From Asterias amurensis (taxonomy: Eukaryota; Echinodermata; Asteroidea; Forcipulatida; Asteriidae): 64,000 nucleotides of DNA. The stretch lies in contig NC_092663.1 in NCBI RefSeq assembly GCF_032118995.1, positions 3,534,001-3,598,000 of the forward strand, written 5' to 3'. The position numbers were made by a program, and so were the translations under genes. This document shows, piece by piece, positions 9,192 through 21,827 of this stretch. Position 1 is the stretch's first letter. Every line of letters begins with the position of its first letter. The notes under the pieces are model-generated. The model was not told the DNA's origin. It searched no databases and saw only the letters and a program-made list of their open reading frames with translations.

Positions 9192-9356
9192 CCTGTGTTA
9201 ACTTCACAACCGGCTCTGTAGTGGTAGAAATAGTTGTTTCTTCTGTAGTTGTCAGTTCAGTTGAAGTTATAACAACATTGGTTGTTATTTCTTTGGTAGT
9301 TGATTTCGGTGTGGTTACTTCAATAGTGGTGGTTGTAATTTGTCCAGTAGTTAGCT
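9192..9356 (-). CDS. Thr-rich linker exon
   Basis: A 165-nt, phase 1-1 exon; acceptor TTTTTCCATAG before 9356, donor GTATGTTA below 9192. It encodes 55 residues, for example TTGQITTTTIEVTTPKSTT and TTISTTTEPVVKLTQ. Acidic and Thr residues alternate and there is no Cys. It follows linker 9767-9928 in the transcript, so four linker exons separate the last array domain from domain III. Confidence 0.8.
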
Positions 9357-9766
9357 CTATGGAAAAAAGTTTGTAAAGTTTCCTTTTAAAACAAAGATAG
9401 TTAGTAGGTCTGATATTTGGCGATGACCTCTCTCGACTTCATGTTGCCTGGGGCAAAGTTAGAGACAGGCACCCATTATTTTATTTGTCTTTGTAATCTT
9501 GGAATTTTTGTACCATTACATTTTTCGAAGTTGCTCCTGTAATCGCATTTTTTGCCAATTTCTTTTGGTGTGTCCAGGCCTAATAACCCCCAATGTGTTC
9601 CTTAGCTAAATGCAACTGGCTGTACAATATGATTGTGTTCGAGCTAAATTGTTTTTGGGAGGAGTTTGCAACTGCTCCCCCCCCCTCCCGCCGAAAAAAA
9701 AAAAAAAGGTTAAAGATGAACTAATTAATAATAATACAATTTGTAGAAATATTTTGCCTACAATAC
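9357..9766 (-). other. Intron (410 bp) with homopolymer tracts
   Basis: Contains a C-run followed by an A-run at about 9678-9708 on the plus strand. Otherwise no recognisable content. Confidence 0.6.
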
Positions 9767-9928
9767 CTTCAGTAGTTTTCGTGGGAGACACTATTGTAAC
9801 TGTAGATGTTTTTTCGCTTAAAAACACTGAAGGTGTAGTAAAGAATGCAGACGAAGTAACTTTTGAAACAGTTGATGTTGGAGATGTAACCTTCTGAGTG
9901 GTCATCTTCATTTCGGTTGTGGAAAATT
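9767..9928 (-). CDS. Thr/Ser-rich linker exon following the last array domain
   Basis: A 162-nt, phase 1-1 exon; acceptor GATCTTGTCCAG before 9928, donor GTATTGTA below 9767. It encodes 54 residues starting EFSTTEMKMTTQKVTSPTS. The start (EF.TT.....TT) and the bases around the acceptor resemble linker B of the array, so it is probably a diverged linker B that follows U1 in the expected place. No domain II follows it. Confidence 0.75.
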
Positions 9929-10567
9929 CTGGACAAGATCGGGATGATGGTGAAAAACAACAGTAAAGGGATAATAAGGATACAAAAATGGTACATTCCA
10001 ATAAGTCTAGAATCCTCATAATAATGTAAGTAATTTGCAATAGTTTTAAAAAATGTTTTTGCAATAATTTTAACAAGCTTTTGCTTAAGATCATTTTGAT
10101 TTATCGTAATCACACAATGTAAAACGTACAAATCATGGTGAGTGATATGATTTTTAGCAAAATGACTTCCAGAGCAAACATTAAAATGCTTTACAATAAA
10201 CTATGCCAATGAGTCATTTAATTCTTCATTTTGAATTATGTTACAAATTATTTAAAGTAAAAAGATTTATTGAGAACTTTTGATTTGATATAAGCTCTCA
10301 CAACGATTCATTTTGAGCACACCAAAATATTTGTTATAACATGTGTAAGATATTTGTTTGAAAACAAGAGCTTTTGAACACAAGAAAAACAAAATTTTAA
10401 GCGTTTAAAATTATTTCAAGAGCATAAAAGATTTATCTTTGATCTTTTCCAAGCTTTTGCATTTTTTTTTTTTTTAAACTCTTCCACAACCTATTTTGAT
10501 AAAGATTTTGACCAACGTCTTAGGTACAAGTGACAGAAATACTGTATTCCTGCTACTATCAGCTTAC
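9929..10567 (-). other. Intron (639 bp), nothing recognised
   Basis: AT-rich sequence between U1 domain I-b and the linker at 9767-9928. It is longer than the equivalent 179-bp intron in the array units. It includes a T-run at about 10464. No exon or element was recognised. Confidence 0.6.
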
Positions 10568-11197
10568 CTTCTGCACAGCCCAATACATGTAGTTCCAAAG
10601 TTGCAGACGAAACACCAGTGACCTCTAGGACAGTCACACGGAATGCCACAACCCCTTCAATGACTTCATTTCCAATTTTTAGGAACTTCTGCAAGGGTTG
10701 ATCACTGACTGGTGTGAATGTGATCACCTGTGGGGAGAGAATTATAACGTGAACCTCAGAAATTACTCTTGATGCAATTTCTTCAGAAATCTTCACATGT
10801 TTTATATTACTTGACTCTGGAAATAAGTGTGTTAGATTATTTGCTATATTCACCTTGGGTTCTTGGTTGTCTTCCAGCAACAGGGGCTTAAAGTCATCGT
10901 TCCTCTCCTTCTTGGTGAAGAAATTTATAGTCACAGACACAAGTTCCTCATTTCCAGTCGGAGATGGTGTCGAGGAAGATGATGATGGAACAAGCCTAAT
11001 ACTGATTGCTCTGATAGAGGCAGATCTTGTTAAAATGCCATCAACACTGGGCAGGTTGTTGTCTCCCACCTCCAAAGGCAAGCTTTCGAACTTGATGTAA
11101 GTTGTTCCATTTTCTACTTGTAAAGTAATTAGATCTGAGGTAGGTGTAAAACCTTCCTGAAGGCCTTCTTCACCATCCATATTCTCCAAACAGTAAC
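10568..11197 (-). CDS. Array unit U1 (partial): discoidin-like domain I only
   Basis: Exons: I-a 10854-11197 (344 nt, phase 1 to 0) and I-b 10568-10727 (160 nt, phase 0 to 1). This is the 3'-most and most diverged copy of domain I (Ile for Leu in FLKIGNE, plus silent changes). It is followed by linker 9767-9928, and linker B, domain II and linker A of the array type are missing. The 126-nt intron between I-a and I-b is open in frame, as in all other units. Confidence 0.85.
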
Positions 11198-11298
11198 CTG
11201 CAAGGTAAATAAATCAGTAATGGTATGAAAGTCATGTATGTTTGTTCAAAAAGCTGTAAGAATGAAGGCTTGGTTATTTATCGCATATTCGTAATTAC

Positions 11299-13306
11299 CT
11301 GGAGTTGTTGATAGCTGAGGAGTTGTGGTGCTAACAGTACTGCTAGTTGTAGTTTGCGTAGTTGTTGAGACTTCTAAAACGGCAAGAAAGATCTTGTGTT
11401 AATTAATTCCATCTGTTGTGATACCCAATGTTAGCAAATGTGTATTGAGTGATCTGAAATCATGAAACACTGGCAGACCAAACAAACTAACTTTTTGGTC
11501 AGACTGAGTTTTATTGAGGGAAAAAGTTATTGGTCAAACTGAACTTTATTGAGGGAAAAAGTTCTTTACTTGGTAAACGAATTTTATTACCTTCAGCACA
11601 TCCCAAGACAGTTAACTCAATAGTTGCTCCGCTGACACCTGAGACATCAATGAACTTGATCTGAAGTTCCGTTATACCTTGTAGTGATGGTTCGTCCTCT
11701 GCAAATACCTTCACTTCCGATTGAATACCCTCAATAGTCAAGGTAAACTGTGAACAGGAGAAGAGAGTTTTTGCTTGACTACAAGATTTATAATCAATGA
11801 GCACATTGTGAAAAATAAAAGTGAAAACAATAATTATTAGTGGATTAGTTTAAAAATGTTCCCACTCACCTCCGTGATTGTATTTTTGATCACCACTTGC
11901 TTGAAATCTGTCTCGTCTACTCTCTTTGCAAGTAATGTGAAAGTGAATTTGACTGACTGTGGTGACGTTGATCCCGTCTTTGGTGTGGTCGTTCCTTCTG
12001 CTTGTCCAGAAGTAACACTTGATGTGATTTTCTTCAAAGTGATAAGAACTCCACGAACATTGATATTGCTATTGAACTTTCTCTCCAGAACAGCACTGTT
12101 GCCAACAGACTGATCGATTGGTAACTCGGAAAATGTGAGAAAGCCTGACTCATCTGTCAAGAGATTTCCTCTTGTCTGGTCTTTTGTCTCTACACCGCTC
12201 TCGCTATCCATATTTTGAAGACAGTACCCTGAACGGACAGAAATGGTTATTGTTAACACTGAAAGTTTTTTTTATCAGATCTAAGGTTATTGCTATAGTC
12301 ATTTTTATTTCTCAGAATATAAAACTGTATGTCTTTACCCTCTGTGGTTGAAACCAGAGATGTTGTTGAGGTTGTTGTTCGTTCTGTGGTTGTCTGAGTT
12401 GGTGTTGTAACTGCCACAGTGCTTGTTGATTCTTCGGTTGTCATTGTTGGTGTTGTCACAGAGACTGCTGTAGTTGTTACCTGGGTTGTGGTGAATTCTG
12501 GGACAAAACAAAAAGAGGGGATTGGAATCAGAACAGTTTGTAATACAAACAAAAGGACTGGGTCTTAAGACTGTTTATTTTAAAGGCTTGCCTATTTGTA
12601 ACGTGCATTTCAAGAAACAAATAATTTCTTACATACAAGTAACAGGAATACTGTATTCCTGCTACTATCAGCTTACCTTCTGCACAGCCCAATACATGTA
12701 GCTCCAAGGTTGCAGACGAAACACCAGTGACCTCTAGGACAGTCACACGGAATGCCACAACCCCTTCAATGACTTCATTTCCAAGTTTTAGGAACTTCTG
12801 CAAGGGTTGATCACTGACTGGTGTGAATGTGATCACCTGTGGAGAGAGAATTATAACGTGAACCTCAGAAATTACTCTTGATGCAATTTCTTCAGAAATC
12901 TTCACATGTTTTATATTACTTGACTCTGGAAATAAGTGTGTTAGATTGTTTGCTATATTCACCTTGGGTTCTTGGTTGTCTTCCAGCAACAGGGGCTTAA
13001 AGTCATCGTTTCTCTCCTTCTTGGTGAAGAAATTTATAGTCACAGACACGAGTTCCTCATTTCCAGTCGGAGATGGTGTCGAGGAAGATGATGATGGAAC
13101 AAGCCTAATACTGATTGCTCTGATAGAGGCAGATCTTGTTAAAATGCCATCAACACTGGGCAGGTTGTTGTCTCCCACCTCCAAAGGCAAGCTTTCGAAC
13201 TTGATGTAAGTTGTTCCATTTTCTACTTGTAAAGTAATTAGATCTGAGGTAGGTGTAAAACCTTCCTGAAGGCCTTCTTCACCATCCATATTCTCCAAAC
13301 AGTAAC
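11299..13306 (-). CDS. Array unit U2 (type unit): domain I, linker B, domain II, linker A
   Basis: Exons in transcription order: I-a 12963-13306, I-b 12677-12836, linker B 12339-12497, II-a 11870-12228, II-b 11591-11747, linker A 11299-11373; introns are 126, 179, 110, 122 and 217 bp, then 101 bp to U1. Domain I has 168 residues: Cys3, sequon NGT at 30, a Ser/Pro-rich loop at 71-83, phase-0 split after 115, closing ELHVLGC with Cys166. Domain II has 172 residues: Cys3, Gly/Thr/Ser loop at about 74-90, split after 120, closing ELTVLGC with Cys170. The two domains are homologous along their length. Two end Cys and a closing (V/E)LxVLGC strand match the F5/8 type C (discoidin) fold, in which the ends are joined by a disulfide. 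Linkers B (53 codons) and A (25 codons) are mostly Thr/Ser/Pro. Ligand is unknown. Spacing to U1 is 2109 bp. Confidence 0.85.
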
Positions 13307-13407
13307 CTGCAAGGTAAATAAATCAGTAATGGTATGAAAGTCATGTATGTTTGTTCAAAAAGCTGTAAGAATGAAGGCTTGGTTATTTATCGCATATTCG
13401 TAATTAC

Positions 13408-15411
13408 CTGGAGTTGTTGATAGCTGAGGAGTTGTGGTGCTAACAGTACTGCTAGTTGTAGTTTGCGTAGTTGTTGAGACTTCTAAAACGGCAAGAAAGA
13501 TCTTGAGTAAATTAATTCCATCTGTTGTGATACCCAATGTTAGCAAATGTGTATTGAGTGATCTGAAATCATGAAACACTGGCAGACCAAACTAACTTTT
13601 TGGTCAGACTGAGTTTTATTGAGGAAAAAAGGTCTTGGTCAAACTGAATTTTATTGAGGGAAAAAGTTCATTACTTGGTAAACGAATTTTATTACCTTCA
13701 GCACATCCCAAGACAGTTAACTCAATAGTTGCTCCGCTGACACCTGAGACATCAATGAACTTGATCTGAAGTTCCGTTATACCTTGTAGTGATGGTTCGT
13801 CCTCTGCAAATACCTTCACTTCCGATTGAATACCCTCAATAGTCAAGGTAAACTGTGAACAGCAGAAGAAAGTTTTTGCTTGACTACAAGATTTATAATC
13901 AATGAGCACATTGTGAAAAATAAAAGTGAAAAGAATAATTATAAGTGGATTAGTTAAAAAATGTTCCCACTCACCTCCGTGATTGTATTTTTGATCACCA
14001 CTTGCTTGAAATCTGTCTCGTCTACTCTCTTTGCAAGTAATGTGAAAGTGAATTTGACTGACTGTGGTGACGTTGATCCCGTCTTTGGTGTGGTCGTTCC
14101 TTCTGCTTGTCCAGAAGTAACACTTGATGTGATTTTCTTCAAAGTGATAAGAACTCCACGAACATTGATATTGCTATTGAACTTTCTCTCCAGAACAGCA
14201 CTGTTGCCAACAGACTGATCGATTGGTAACTCGGAAAATGTGAGAAAGCCTGACTCATCTGTCAAGAGATTTCCTCTTGTCTGGTCCTTTGTCTCTACAC
14301 CGCTCTCGCTATCCATATTTTGAAGACAGTACCCTGAACGGACAGAAATGGTTATTGTTAACACTGAAAGTTTTTTTTATCAGATCTAAGGTTATTGCTA
14401 TAGTCATTTTTATTTCTCAGAATATAAAACTGTATGTCTTTACCCTCTGTGGTTGAAACCAGAGATGTTGTTGAGGTTGTTGTTCGTTCTGTGGTTGTCT
14501 GAGTTGGTGTTGTAACTGCCACAGTGCTTGTTGATTCTTCGGTTGTCATTGTTGGTGTTGTCACAGAGACTGCTGTAGTTGTTACCTGGGTTGTGGTGAA
14601 TTCTGGGACAAAACAAAAAGAGGGGATTGGAATCAGAACAGTTTGTAATACAAACAAAAGGACTGGGTCTTAAGACTGTTTATTTTAAAGGCTTGCCTAT
14701 TTGTAACGTGCATTTCAAGAAACAAATAATTTCTTACATACAAGTAACAGGAATACTGTATTCCTGCTACTATCAGCTTACCTTCTGCACAGCCCAATAC
14801 ATGTAGCTCCAAGGTTGCAGACGAAACACCAGTGACCTCTAGGACAGTCACACGGAATGCCACAACCCCTTCAATGACTTCATTTCCAAGTTTTAGGAAC
14901 TTCTGCAAGGGTTGATCACTGACTGGTGTGAATGTGATCACCTGTGGAGAGAGAATTATAACGTGAACCTCAGAAATTACTCTTGATGCAATTTCTTCAG
15001 AAATCTTCACATGTTTTATATTACTTGACTCTGGAAATAAGTGTGTTAGATTGTTTGCTATATTCACCTTGGGTTCTTGGTTGTCTTCCAGCAACAGGGG
15101 CTTAAAGTCATCGTTTCTCTCCTTCTTGGTGAAGAAATTTATAGTCACAGACACGAGTTCCTCATTTCCAGTCGGAGATGGTGTCGAGGAAGATGATGAT
15201 GGAACAAGCCTAATACTGATTGCTCTGATAGAGGCAGATCTTGTTAAAATGCCATCAACACTGGGCAGGTTGTTGTCTCCCACCTCCAAAGGCAAGCTTT
15301 CGAACTTGATGTAAGTTGTTCCATTTTCTACTTGTAAAGTAATTAGATCTGAGGTAGGTGTAAAACCTTCCTGAAGGCCTTCTTCACCATCCATATTCTC
15401 CAAACAGTAAC
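13408..15411 (-). CDS. Array unit U3
   Basis: Exons: I-a 15068-15411, I-b 14782-14941, linker B 14444-14602, II-a 13975-14333, II-b 13696-13852, linker A 13408-13482. Subtype markers are as in U2: NQEP in domain I, TPTMTT in linker B, PIDQS in II-a, SEVKV in II-b. Its intron before linker A is 4 bp shorter than in U2, giving the exact 2105-bp period shared by U3-U6. Confidence 0.85.
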
Positions 15412-15512
15412 CTGCAAGGTAAATAAATCAGTAATGGTATGAAAGTCATGTATGTTTGTTCAAAAAGCTGTAAGAATGAAGGCTTGGTTATTTATCGCAT
15501 ATTCGTAATTAC

Positions 15513-17516
15513 CTGGAGTTGTTGATAGCTGAGGAGTTGTGGTGCTAACAGTACTGCTAGTTGTAGTTTGCGTAGTTGTTGAGACTTCTAAAACGGCAAG
15601 AAAGATCTTGAGTAAATTAATTCCATCTGTTGTGATACCCAATGTTAGCAAATGTGTATTGAGTGATCTGAAATCATGAAACACTGGCAGACCAAACTAA
15701 CTTTTTGGTCAGACTGAGTTTTATTGAGGAAAAAAGGTCTTGGTCAAACTGAATTTTATTGAGGGAAAAAGTTCATTACTTGGTAAACGAATTTTATTAC
15801 CTTCAGCACATCCCAAGACAGTTAACTCAATAGTTGCTCCGCTGACACCTGAGACATCAATGAACTTGATCTGAAGTTCCGTTATACCTTGTAGTGATGG
15901 TTCGTCCTCTGCAAATACCTTCACTTCCGATTGAATACCCTCAATAGTCAAGGTAAACTGTGAACAGCAGAAGAAAGTTTTTGCTTGACTACAAGATTTA
16001 TAATCAATGAGCACATTGTGAAAAATAAAAGTGAAAAGAATAATTATAAGTGGATTAGTTAAAAAATGTTCCCACTCACCTCCGTGATTGTATTTTTGAT
16101 CACCACTTGCTTGAAATCTGTCTCGTCTACTCTCTTTGCAAGTAATGTGAAAGTGAATTTGACTGACTGTGGTGACGTTGATCCCGTCTTTGGTGTGGTC
16201 GTTCCTTCTGCTTGTCCAGAAGTAACACTTGATGTGATTTTCTTCAAAGTGATAAGAACTCCACGAACATTGATATTGCTATTGAACTTTCTCTCCAGAA
16301 CAGCACTGTTGCCAACAGACTGATCGATTGGTAACTCGGAAAATGTGAGAAAGCCTGACTCATCTGTCAAGAGATTTCCTCTTGTCTGGTCCTTTGTCTC
16401 TACACCGCTCTCGCTATCCATATTTTGAAGACAGTACCCTGAACGGACAGAAATGGTTATTGTTAACACTGAAAGTTTTTTTTATCAGATCTAAGGTTAT
16501 TGCTATAGTCATTTTTATTTCTCAGAATATAAAACTGTATGTCTTTACCCTCTGTGGTTGAAACCAGAGATGTTGTTGAGGTTGTTGTTCGTTCTGTGGT
16601 TGTCTGAGTTGGTGTTGTAACTGCCACAGTGCTTGTTGATTCTTCGGTTGTCATTGTTGGTGTTGTCACAGAGACTGCTGTAGTTGTTACCTGGGTTGTG
16701 GTGAATTCTGGGACAAAACAAAAAGAGGGGATTGGAATCAGAACAGTTTGTAATACAAACAAAAGGACTGGGTCTTAAGACTGTTTATTTTAAAGGCTTG
16801 CCTATTTGTAACGTGCATTTCAAGAAACAAATAATTTCTTACATACAAGTAACAGGAATACTGTATTCCTGCTACTATCAGCTTACCTTCTGCACAGCCC
16901 AATACATGTAGCTCCAAGGTTGCAGACGAAACACCAGTGACCTCTAGGACAGTCACACGAAATGCCACAACCCCTTCAATGACTTCATTTCCAAGTTTTA
17001 GGAACTTCTGCAAGGGTTGATCACTGACTGGTGTGAATGTGATCACCTGTGGAGAGAGAATTATAACGTGAACCTCAGAAATTACTCTTGATGCAATTTC
17101 TTCAGAAATCTTCACATGTTTTATATTACTTGACTCTGGAAATAAGTGTGTTAGATTGTTTGCTATATTCACCTTGGGTTCTTGGTTGTCTTCCAGCAAC
17201 AGGGGCTTAAAGTCATCGTTTCTCTCCTTCTTGGTGAAGAAATTTATAGTCACAGACACGAGTTCCTCATTTCCAGTCGGAGATGGTGTCGAGGAAGATG
17301 ATGATGGAACAAGCCTAATACTGATTGCTCTGATAGAGGCAGATCTTGTTAAAATGCCATCAACACTGGGCAGGTTGTTGTCTCCCACCTCCAAAGGCAA
17401 GCTTTCGAACTTGATGTAAGTTGTTCCATTTTCTACTTGTAAAGTAATTAGATCTGAGGTAGGTGTAAAACCTTCCTGAAGGCCTTCTTCACCATCCATA
17501 TTCTCCAAACAGTAAC
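15513..17516 (-). CDS. Array unit U4
   Basis: Exons: I-a 17173-17516, I-b 16887-17046, linker B 16549-16707, II-a 16080-16438, II-b 15801-15957, linker A 15513-15587. Nearly identical to U3 and U5 including introns; a visible difference is a silent change at 16960 (Phe codon TTT for TTC in domain I-b). Confidence 0.85.
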
Positions 17517-17617
17517 CTGCAAGGTAAATAAATCAGTAATGGTATGAAAGTCATGTATGTTTGTTCAAAAAGCTGTAAGAATGAAGGCTTGGTTATTTAT
17601 CGCATATTCGTAATTAC

Positions 17618-19621
17618 CTGGAGTTGTTGATAGCTGAGGAGTTGTGGTGCTAACAGTACTGCTAGTTGTAGTTTGCGTAGTTGTTGAGACTTCTAAAACG
17701 GCAAGAAAGATCTTGAGTAAATTAATTCCATCTGTTGTGATACCCAATGTTAGCAAATGTGTATTGAGTGATCTGAAATCATGAAACACTGGCAGACCAA
17801 ACTAACTTTTTGGTCAGACTGAGTTTTATTGAGGAAAAAAGGTCTTGGTCAAACTGAATTTTATTGAGGGAAAAAGTTCATTACTTGGTAAACGAATTTT
17901 ATTACCTTCAGCACATCCCAAGACAGTTAACTCAATAGTTGCTCCGCTGACACCTGAGACATCAATGAACTTGATCTGAAGTTCCGTTATACCTTGTAGT
18001 GATGGTTCGTCCTCTGCAAATACCTTCACTTCCGATTGAATACCCTCAATAGTCAAGGTAAACTGTGAACAGCAGAAGAAAGTTTTTGCTTGACTACAAG
18101 ATTTATAATCAATGAGCACATTGTGAAAAATAAAAGTGAAAAGAATAATTATAAGTGGATTAGTTAAAAAATGTTCCCACTCACCTCCGTGATTGTATTT
18201 TTGATCACCACTTGCTTGAAATCTGTCTCGTCTACTCTCTTTGCAAGTAATGTGAAAGTGAATTTGACTGACTGTGGTGACGTTGATCCCGTCTTTGGTG
18301 TGGTCGTTCCTTCTGCTTGTCCAGAAGTAACACTTGATGTGATTTTCTTCAAAGTGATAAGAACTCCACGAACATTGATATTGCTATTGAACTTTCTCTC
18401 CAGAACAGCACTGTTGCCAACAGACTGATCGATTGGTAACTCGGAAAATGTGAGAAAGCCTGACTCATCTGTCAAGAGATTTCCTCTTGTCTGGTCCTTT
18501 GTCTCTACACCGCTCTCGCTATCCATATTTTGAAGACAGTACCCTGAACGGACAGAAATGGTTATTGTTAACACTGAAAGTTTTTTTTATCAGATCTAAG
18601 GTTATTGCTGTAGTCATTTTTATTTCTCAGAATATAAAACTGTATGTCTTTACCCTCTGTGGTTGAAACCAGAGATGTTGTTGAGGTTGTTGTTCGTTCT
18701 GTGGTTGTCTGAGTTGGTGTTGTAACTGCCACAGTGCTTGTTGATTCTTCGGTTGTCATTGTTGGTGTTGTCACAGAGACTGCTGTAGTTGTTACCTGGG
18801 TTGTGGTGAATTCTGGGACAAAACAAAAAGAGGGGATTGGAATCAGAACAGTTTGTAATACAAACAAAAGGACTGGGTCTTAAGACTGTTTATTTTAAAG
18901 GCTTGCCTATTTGTAACGTGCATTTCAAGAAACAAATAATTTCTTACATACAAGTAACAGGAATACTGTATTCCTGCTACTATCAGCTTACCTTCTGCAC
19001 AGCCCAATACATGTAGCTCCAAGGTTGCAGACGAAACACCAGTGACCTCTAGGACAGTCACACGGAATGCCACAACCCCTTCAATGACTTCATTTCCAAG
19101 TTTTAGGAACTTCTGCAAGGGTTGATCACTGACTGGTGTGAATGTGATCACCTGTGGAGAGAGAATTATAACGTGAACCTCAGAAATTACTCTTGATGCA
19201 ATTTCTTCAGAAATCTTCACATGTTTTATATTACTTGACTCTGGAAATAAGTGTGTTAGATTGTTTGCTATATTCACCTTGGGTTCTTGGTTGTCTTCCA
19301 GCAACAGGGGCTTAAAGTCATCGTTTCTCTCCTTCTTGGTGAAGAAATTTATAGTCACAGACACGAGTTCCTCATTTCCAGTCGGAGATGGTGTCGAGGA
19401 AGATGATGATGGAACAAGCCTAATACTGATTGCTCTGATAGAGGCAGATCTTGTTAAAATGCCATCAACACTGGGCAGGTTGTTGTCTCCCACCTCCAAA
19501 GGCAAGCTTTCGAACTTGATGTAAGTTGTTCCATTTTCTACTTGTAAAGTAATTAGATCTGAGGTAGGTGTAAAACCTTCCTGAAGGCCTTCTTCACCAT
19601 CCATATTCTCCAAACAGTAAC
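17618..19621 (-). CDS. Array unit U5
   Basis: Exons: I-a 19278-19621, I-b 18992-19151, linker B 18654-18812, II-a 18185-18543, II-b 17906-18062, linker A 17618-17692. Coding sequence matches U3; a single-base intron difference is at 18610 (G for A) between linker B and II-a. Confidence 0.85.
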
Positions 19622-19722
19622 CTGCAAGGTAAATAAATCAGTAATGGTATGAAAGTCATGTATGTTTGTTCAAAAAGCTGTAAGAATGAAGGCTTGGTTA
19701 TTTATCGCATATTCGTAATTAC

Positions 19723-21726
19723 CTGGAGTTGTTGATAGCTGAGGAGTTGTGGTGCTAACAGTACTGCTAGTTGTAGTTTGCGTAGTTGTTGAGACTTCTA
19801 AAACGGCAAGAAAGATCTTGAGTAAATTAATTCCATCTGTTGTGATACCCAATGTTAGCAAATGTGTATTGAGTGATCTGAAATCATGAAACACTGGCAG
19901 ACCAAACTAACTTTTTGGTCAGACTGAGTTTTATTGAGGAAAAAAGGTCTTGGTCAAACTGAATTTTATTGAGGGAAAAAGTTCATTACTTGGTAAACGA
20001 ATTTTATTACCTTCAGCACATCCCAAGACAGTTAACTCAATAGTTGCTCCGCTGACACCTGAGACATCAATGAACTTGATCTGAAGTTCCGTTATACCTT
20101 GTAGTGATGGTTCGTCCTCTGCAAATACCTTCACTTCCGATTGAATACCCTCAATAGTCAAGGTAAACTGTGAACAGCAGAAGAAAGTTTTTGCTTGACT
20201 ACAAGATTTATAATCAATGAGCACATTGTGAAAAATAAAAGTGAAAAGAATAATTATAAGTGGATTAGTTAAAAAATGTTCCCACTCACCTCCGTGATTG
20301 TATTTTTGATCACCACTTGCTTGAAATCTGTCTCGTCTACTCTCTTTGCAAGTAATGTGAAAGTGAATTTGACTGACTGTGGTGACGTTGATCCCGTCTT
20401 TGGTGTGGTCGTTCCTTCTGCTTGTCCAGAAGTAACACTTGATGTGATTTTCTTCAAAGTGATAAGAACTCCACGAACATTGATATTGCTATTGAACTTT
20501 CTCTCCAGAACAGCACTGTTGCCAACAGACTGATCGATTGGTAACTCGGAAAATGTGAGAAAGCCTGACTCATCTGTCAAGAGATTTCCTCTTGTCTGGT
20601 CCTTTGTCTCTACACCGCTCTCGCTATCCATATTTTGAAGACAGTACCCTGAACGGACAGAAATGGTTATTGTTAACACTGAAAGTTTTTTTTATCAGAT
20701 CTAAGGTTATTGCTATAGTCATTTTTATTTCTCAGAATATAAAACTGTATGTCTTTACCCTCTGTGGTTGAAACCAGAGATGTTGTTGAGGTTGTTGTTC
20801 GTTCTGTGGTTGTCTGAGTTGGTGTTGTAACTGCCACAGTGCTTGTTGATTCTTCGGTTGTCATTGTTGGTGTTGTCACAGAGACTGCTGTAGTTGTTAC
20901 CTGGGTTGTGGTGAATTCTGGGACAAAACAAAAAGAGGGGATTGGAATCAGAACAGTTTGTAATACAAACAAAAGGACTGGGTCTTAAGACTGTTTATTT
21001 TAAAGGCTTGCCTATTTGTAACGTGCATTTCAAGAAACAAATAATTTCTTACATACAAGTAACAGGAATACTGTATTCCTGCTACTATCAGCTTACCTTC
21101 TGCACAGCCCAATACATGTAGCTCCAAGGTTGCAGACGAAACACCAGTGACCTCTAGGACAGTCACACGGAATGCCACAACCCCTTCAATGACTTCATTT
21201 CCAAGTTTTAGGAACTTCTGCAAGGGTTGATCACTGACTGGTGTGAATGTGATCACCTGTGGAGAGAGAATTATAACGTGAACCTCAGAAATTACTCTTG
21301 ATGCAATTTCTTCAGAAATCTTCACATGTTTTATATTACTTGACTCTGGAAATAAGTGTGTTAGATTGTTTGCTATATTCACCTTGGGTTCTTGGTTGTC
21401 TTCCAGCAACAGGGGCTTAAAGTCATCGTTTCTCTCCTTCTTGGTGAAGAAATTTATAGTCACAGACACGAGTTCCTCATTTCCAGTCGGAGATGGTGTC
21501 GAGGAAGATGATGATGGAACAAGCCTAATACTGATTGCTCTGATAGAGGCAGATCTTGTTAAAATGCCATCAACACTGGGCAGGTTGTTGTCTCCCACCT
21601 CCAAAGGCAAGCTTTCGAACTTGATGTAAGTTGTTCCATTTTCTACTTGTAAAGTAATTAGATCTGAGGTAGGTGTAAAACCTTCCTGAAGGCCTTCTTC
21701 ACCATCCATATTCTCCAAACAGTAAC
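19723..21726 (-). CDS. Array unit U6
   Basis: Exons: I-a 21383-21726, I-b 21097-21256, linker B 20759-20917, II-a 20290-20648, II-b 20011-20167, linker A 19723-19797. It is the last of the exact 2105-bp run. Just upstream in the transcript is the three-exon linker of long unit U7, so the intron before I-a differs from that of U2-U5 (for example GTGCAAAAAG at 21773 for GTTCAAAAAG). Confidence 0.85.
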
Positions 21727-21827
21727 CTGCAAGGTAAATAAATCAGTAATGGTATGAAAGTCATGTATGTTTGTGCAAAAAGCTGTAAGAATGAAGTTTT
21801 GGTTGACTATAAGTTATTCCTAATTAC

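Noticed and set aside
11856..12113. Recurring plus-strand ORFs of 85-120 residues opposite domain II-a in every unit, and similar ones opposite domain I-a
   Set aside because: Antisense shadows: they overlap exons of the minus-strand gene, cross its splice sites and show no recognisable protein features.
12528..13298. 256-residue ORF per unit as a separate intronless gene
   Set aside because: It starts at an internal Met after the conserved YCLEN, reads through a 126-nt intron with good splice sites, and ends in the next intron. The domain ends at LGCAE and continues to linker B.
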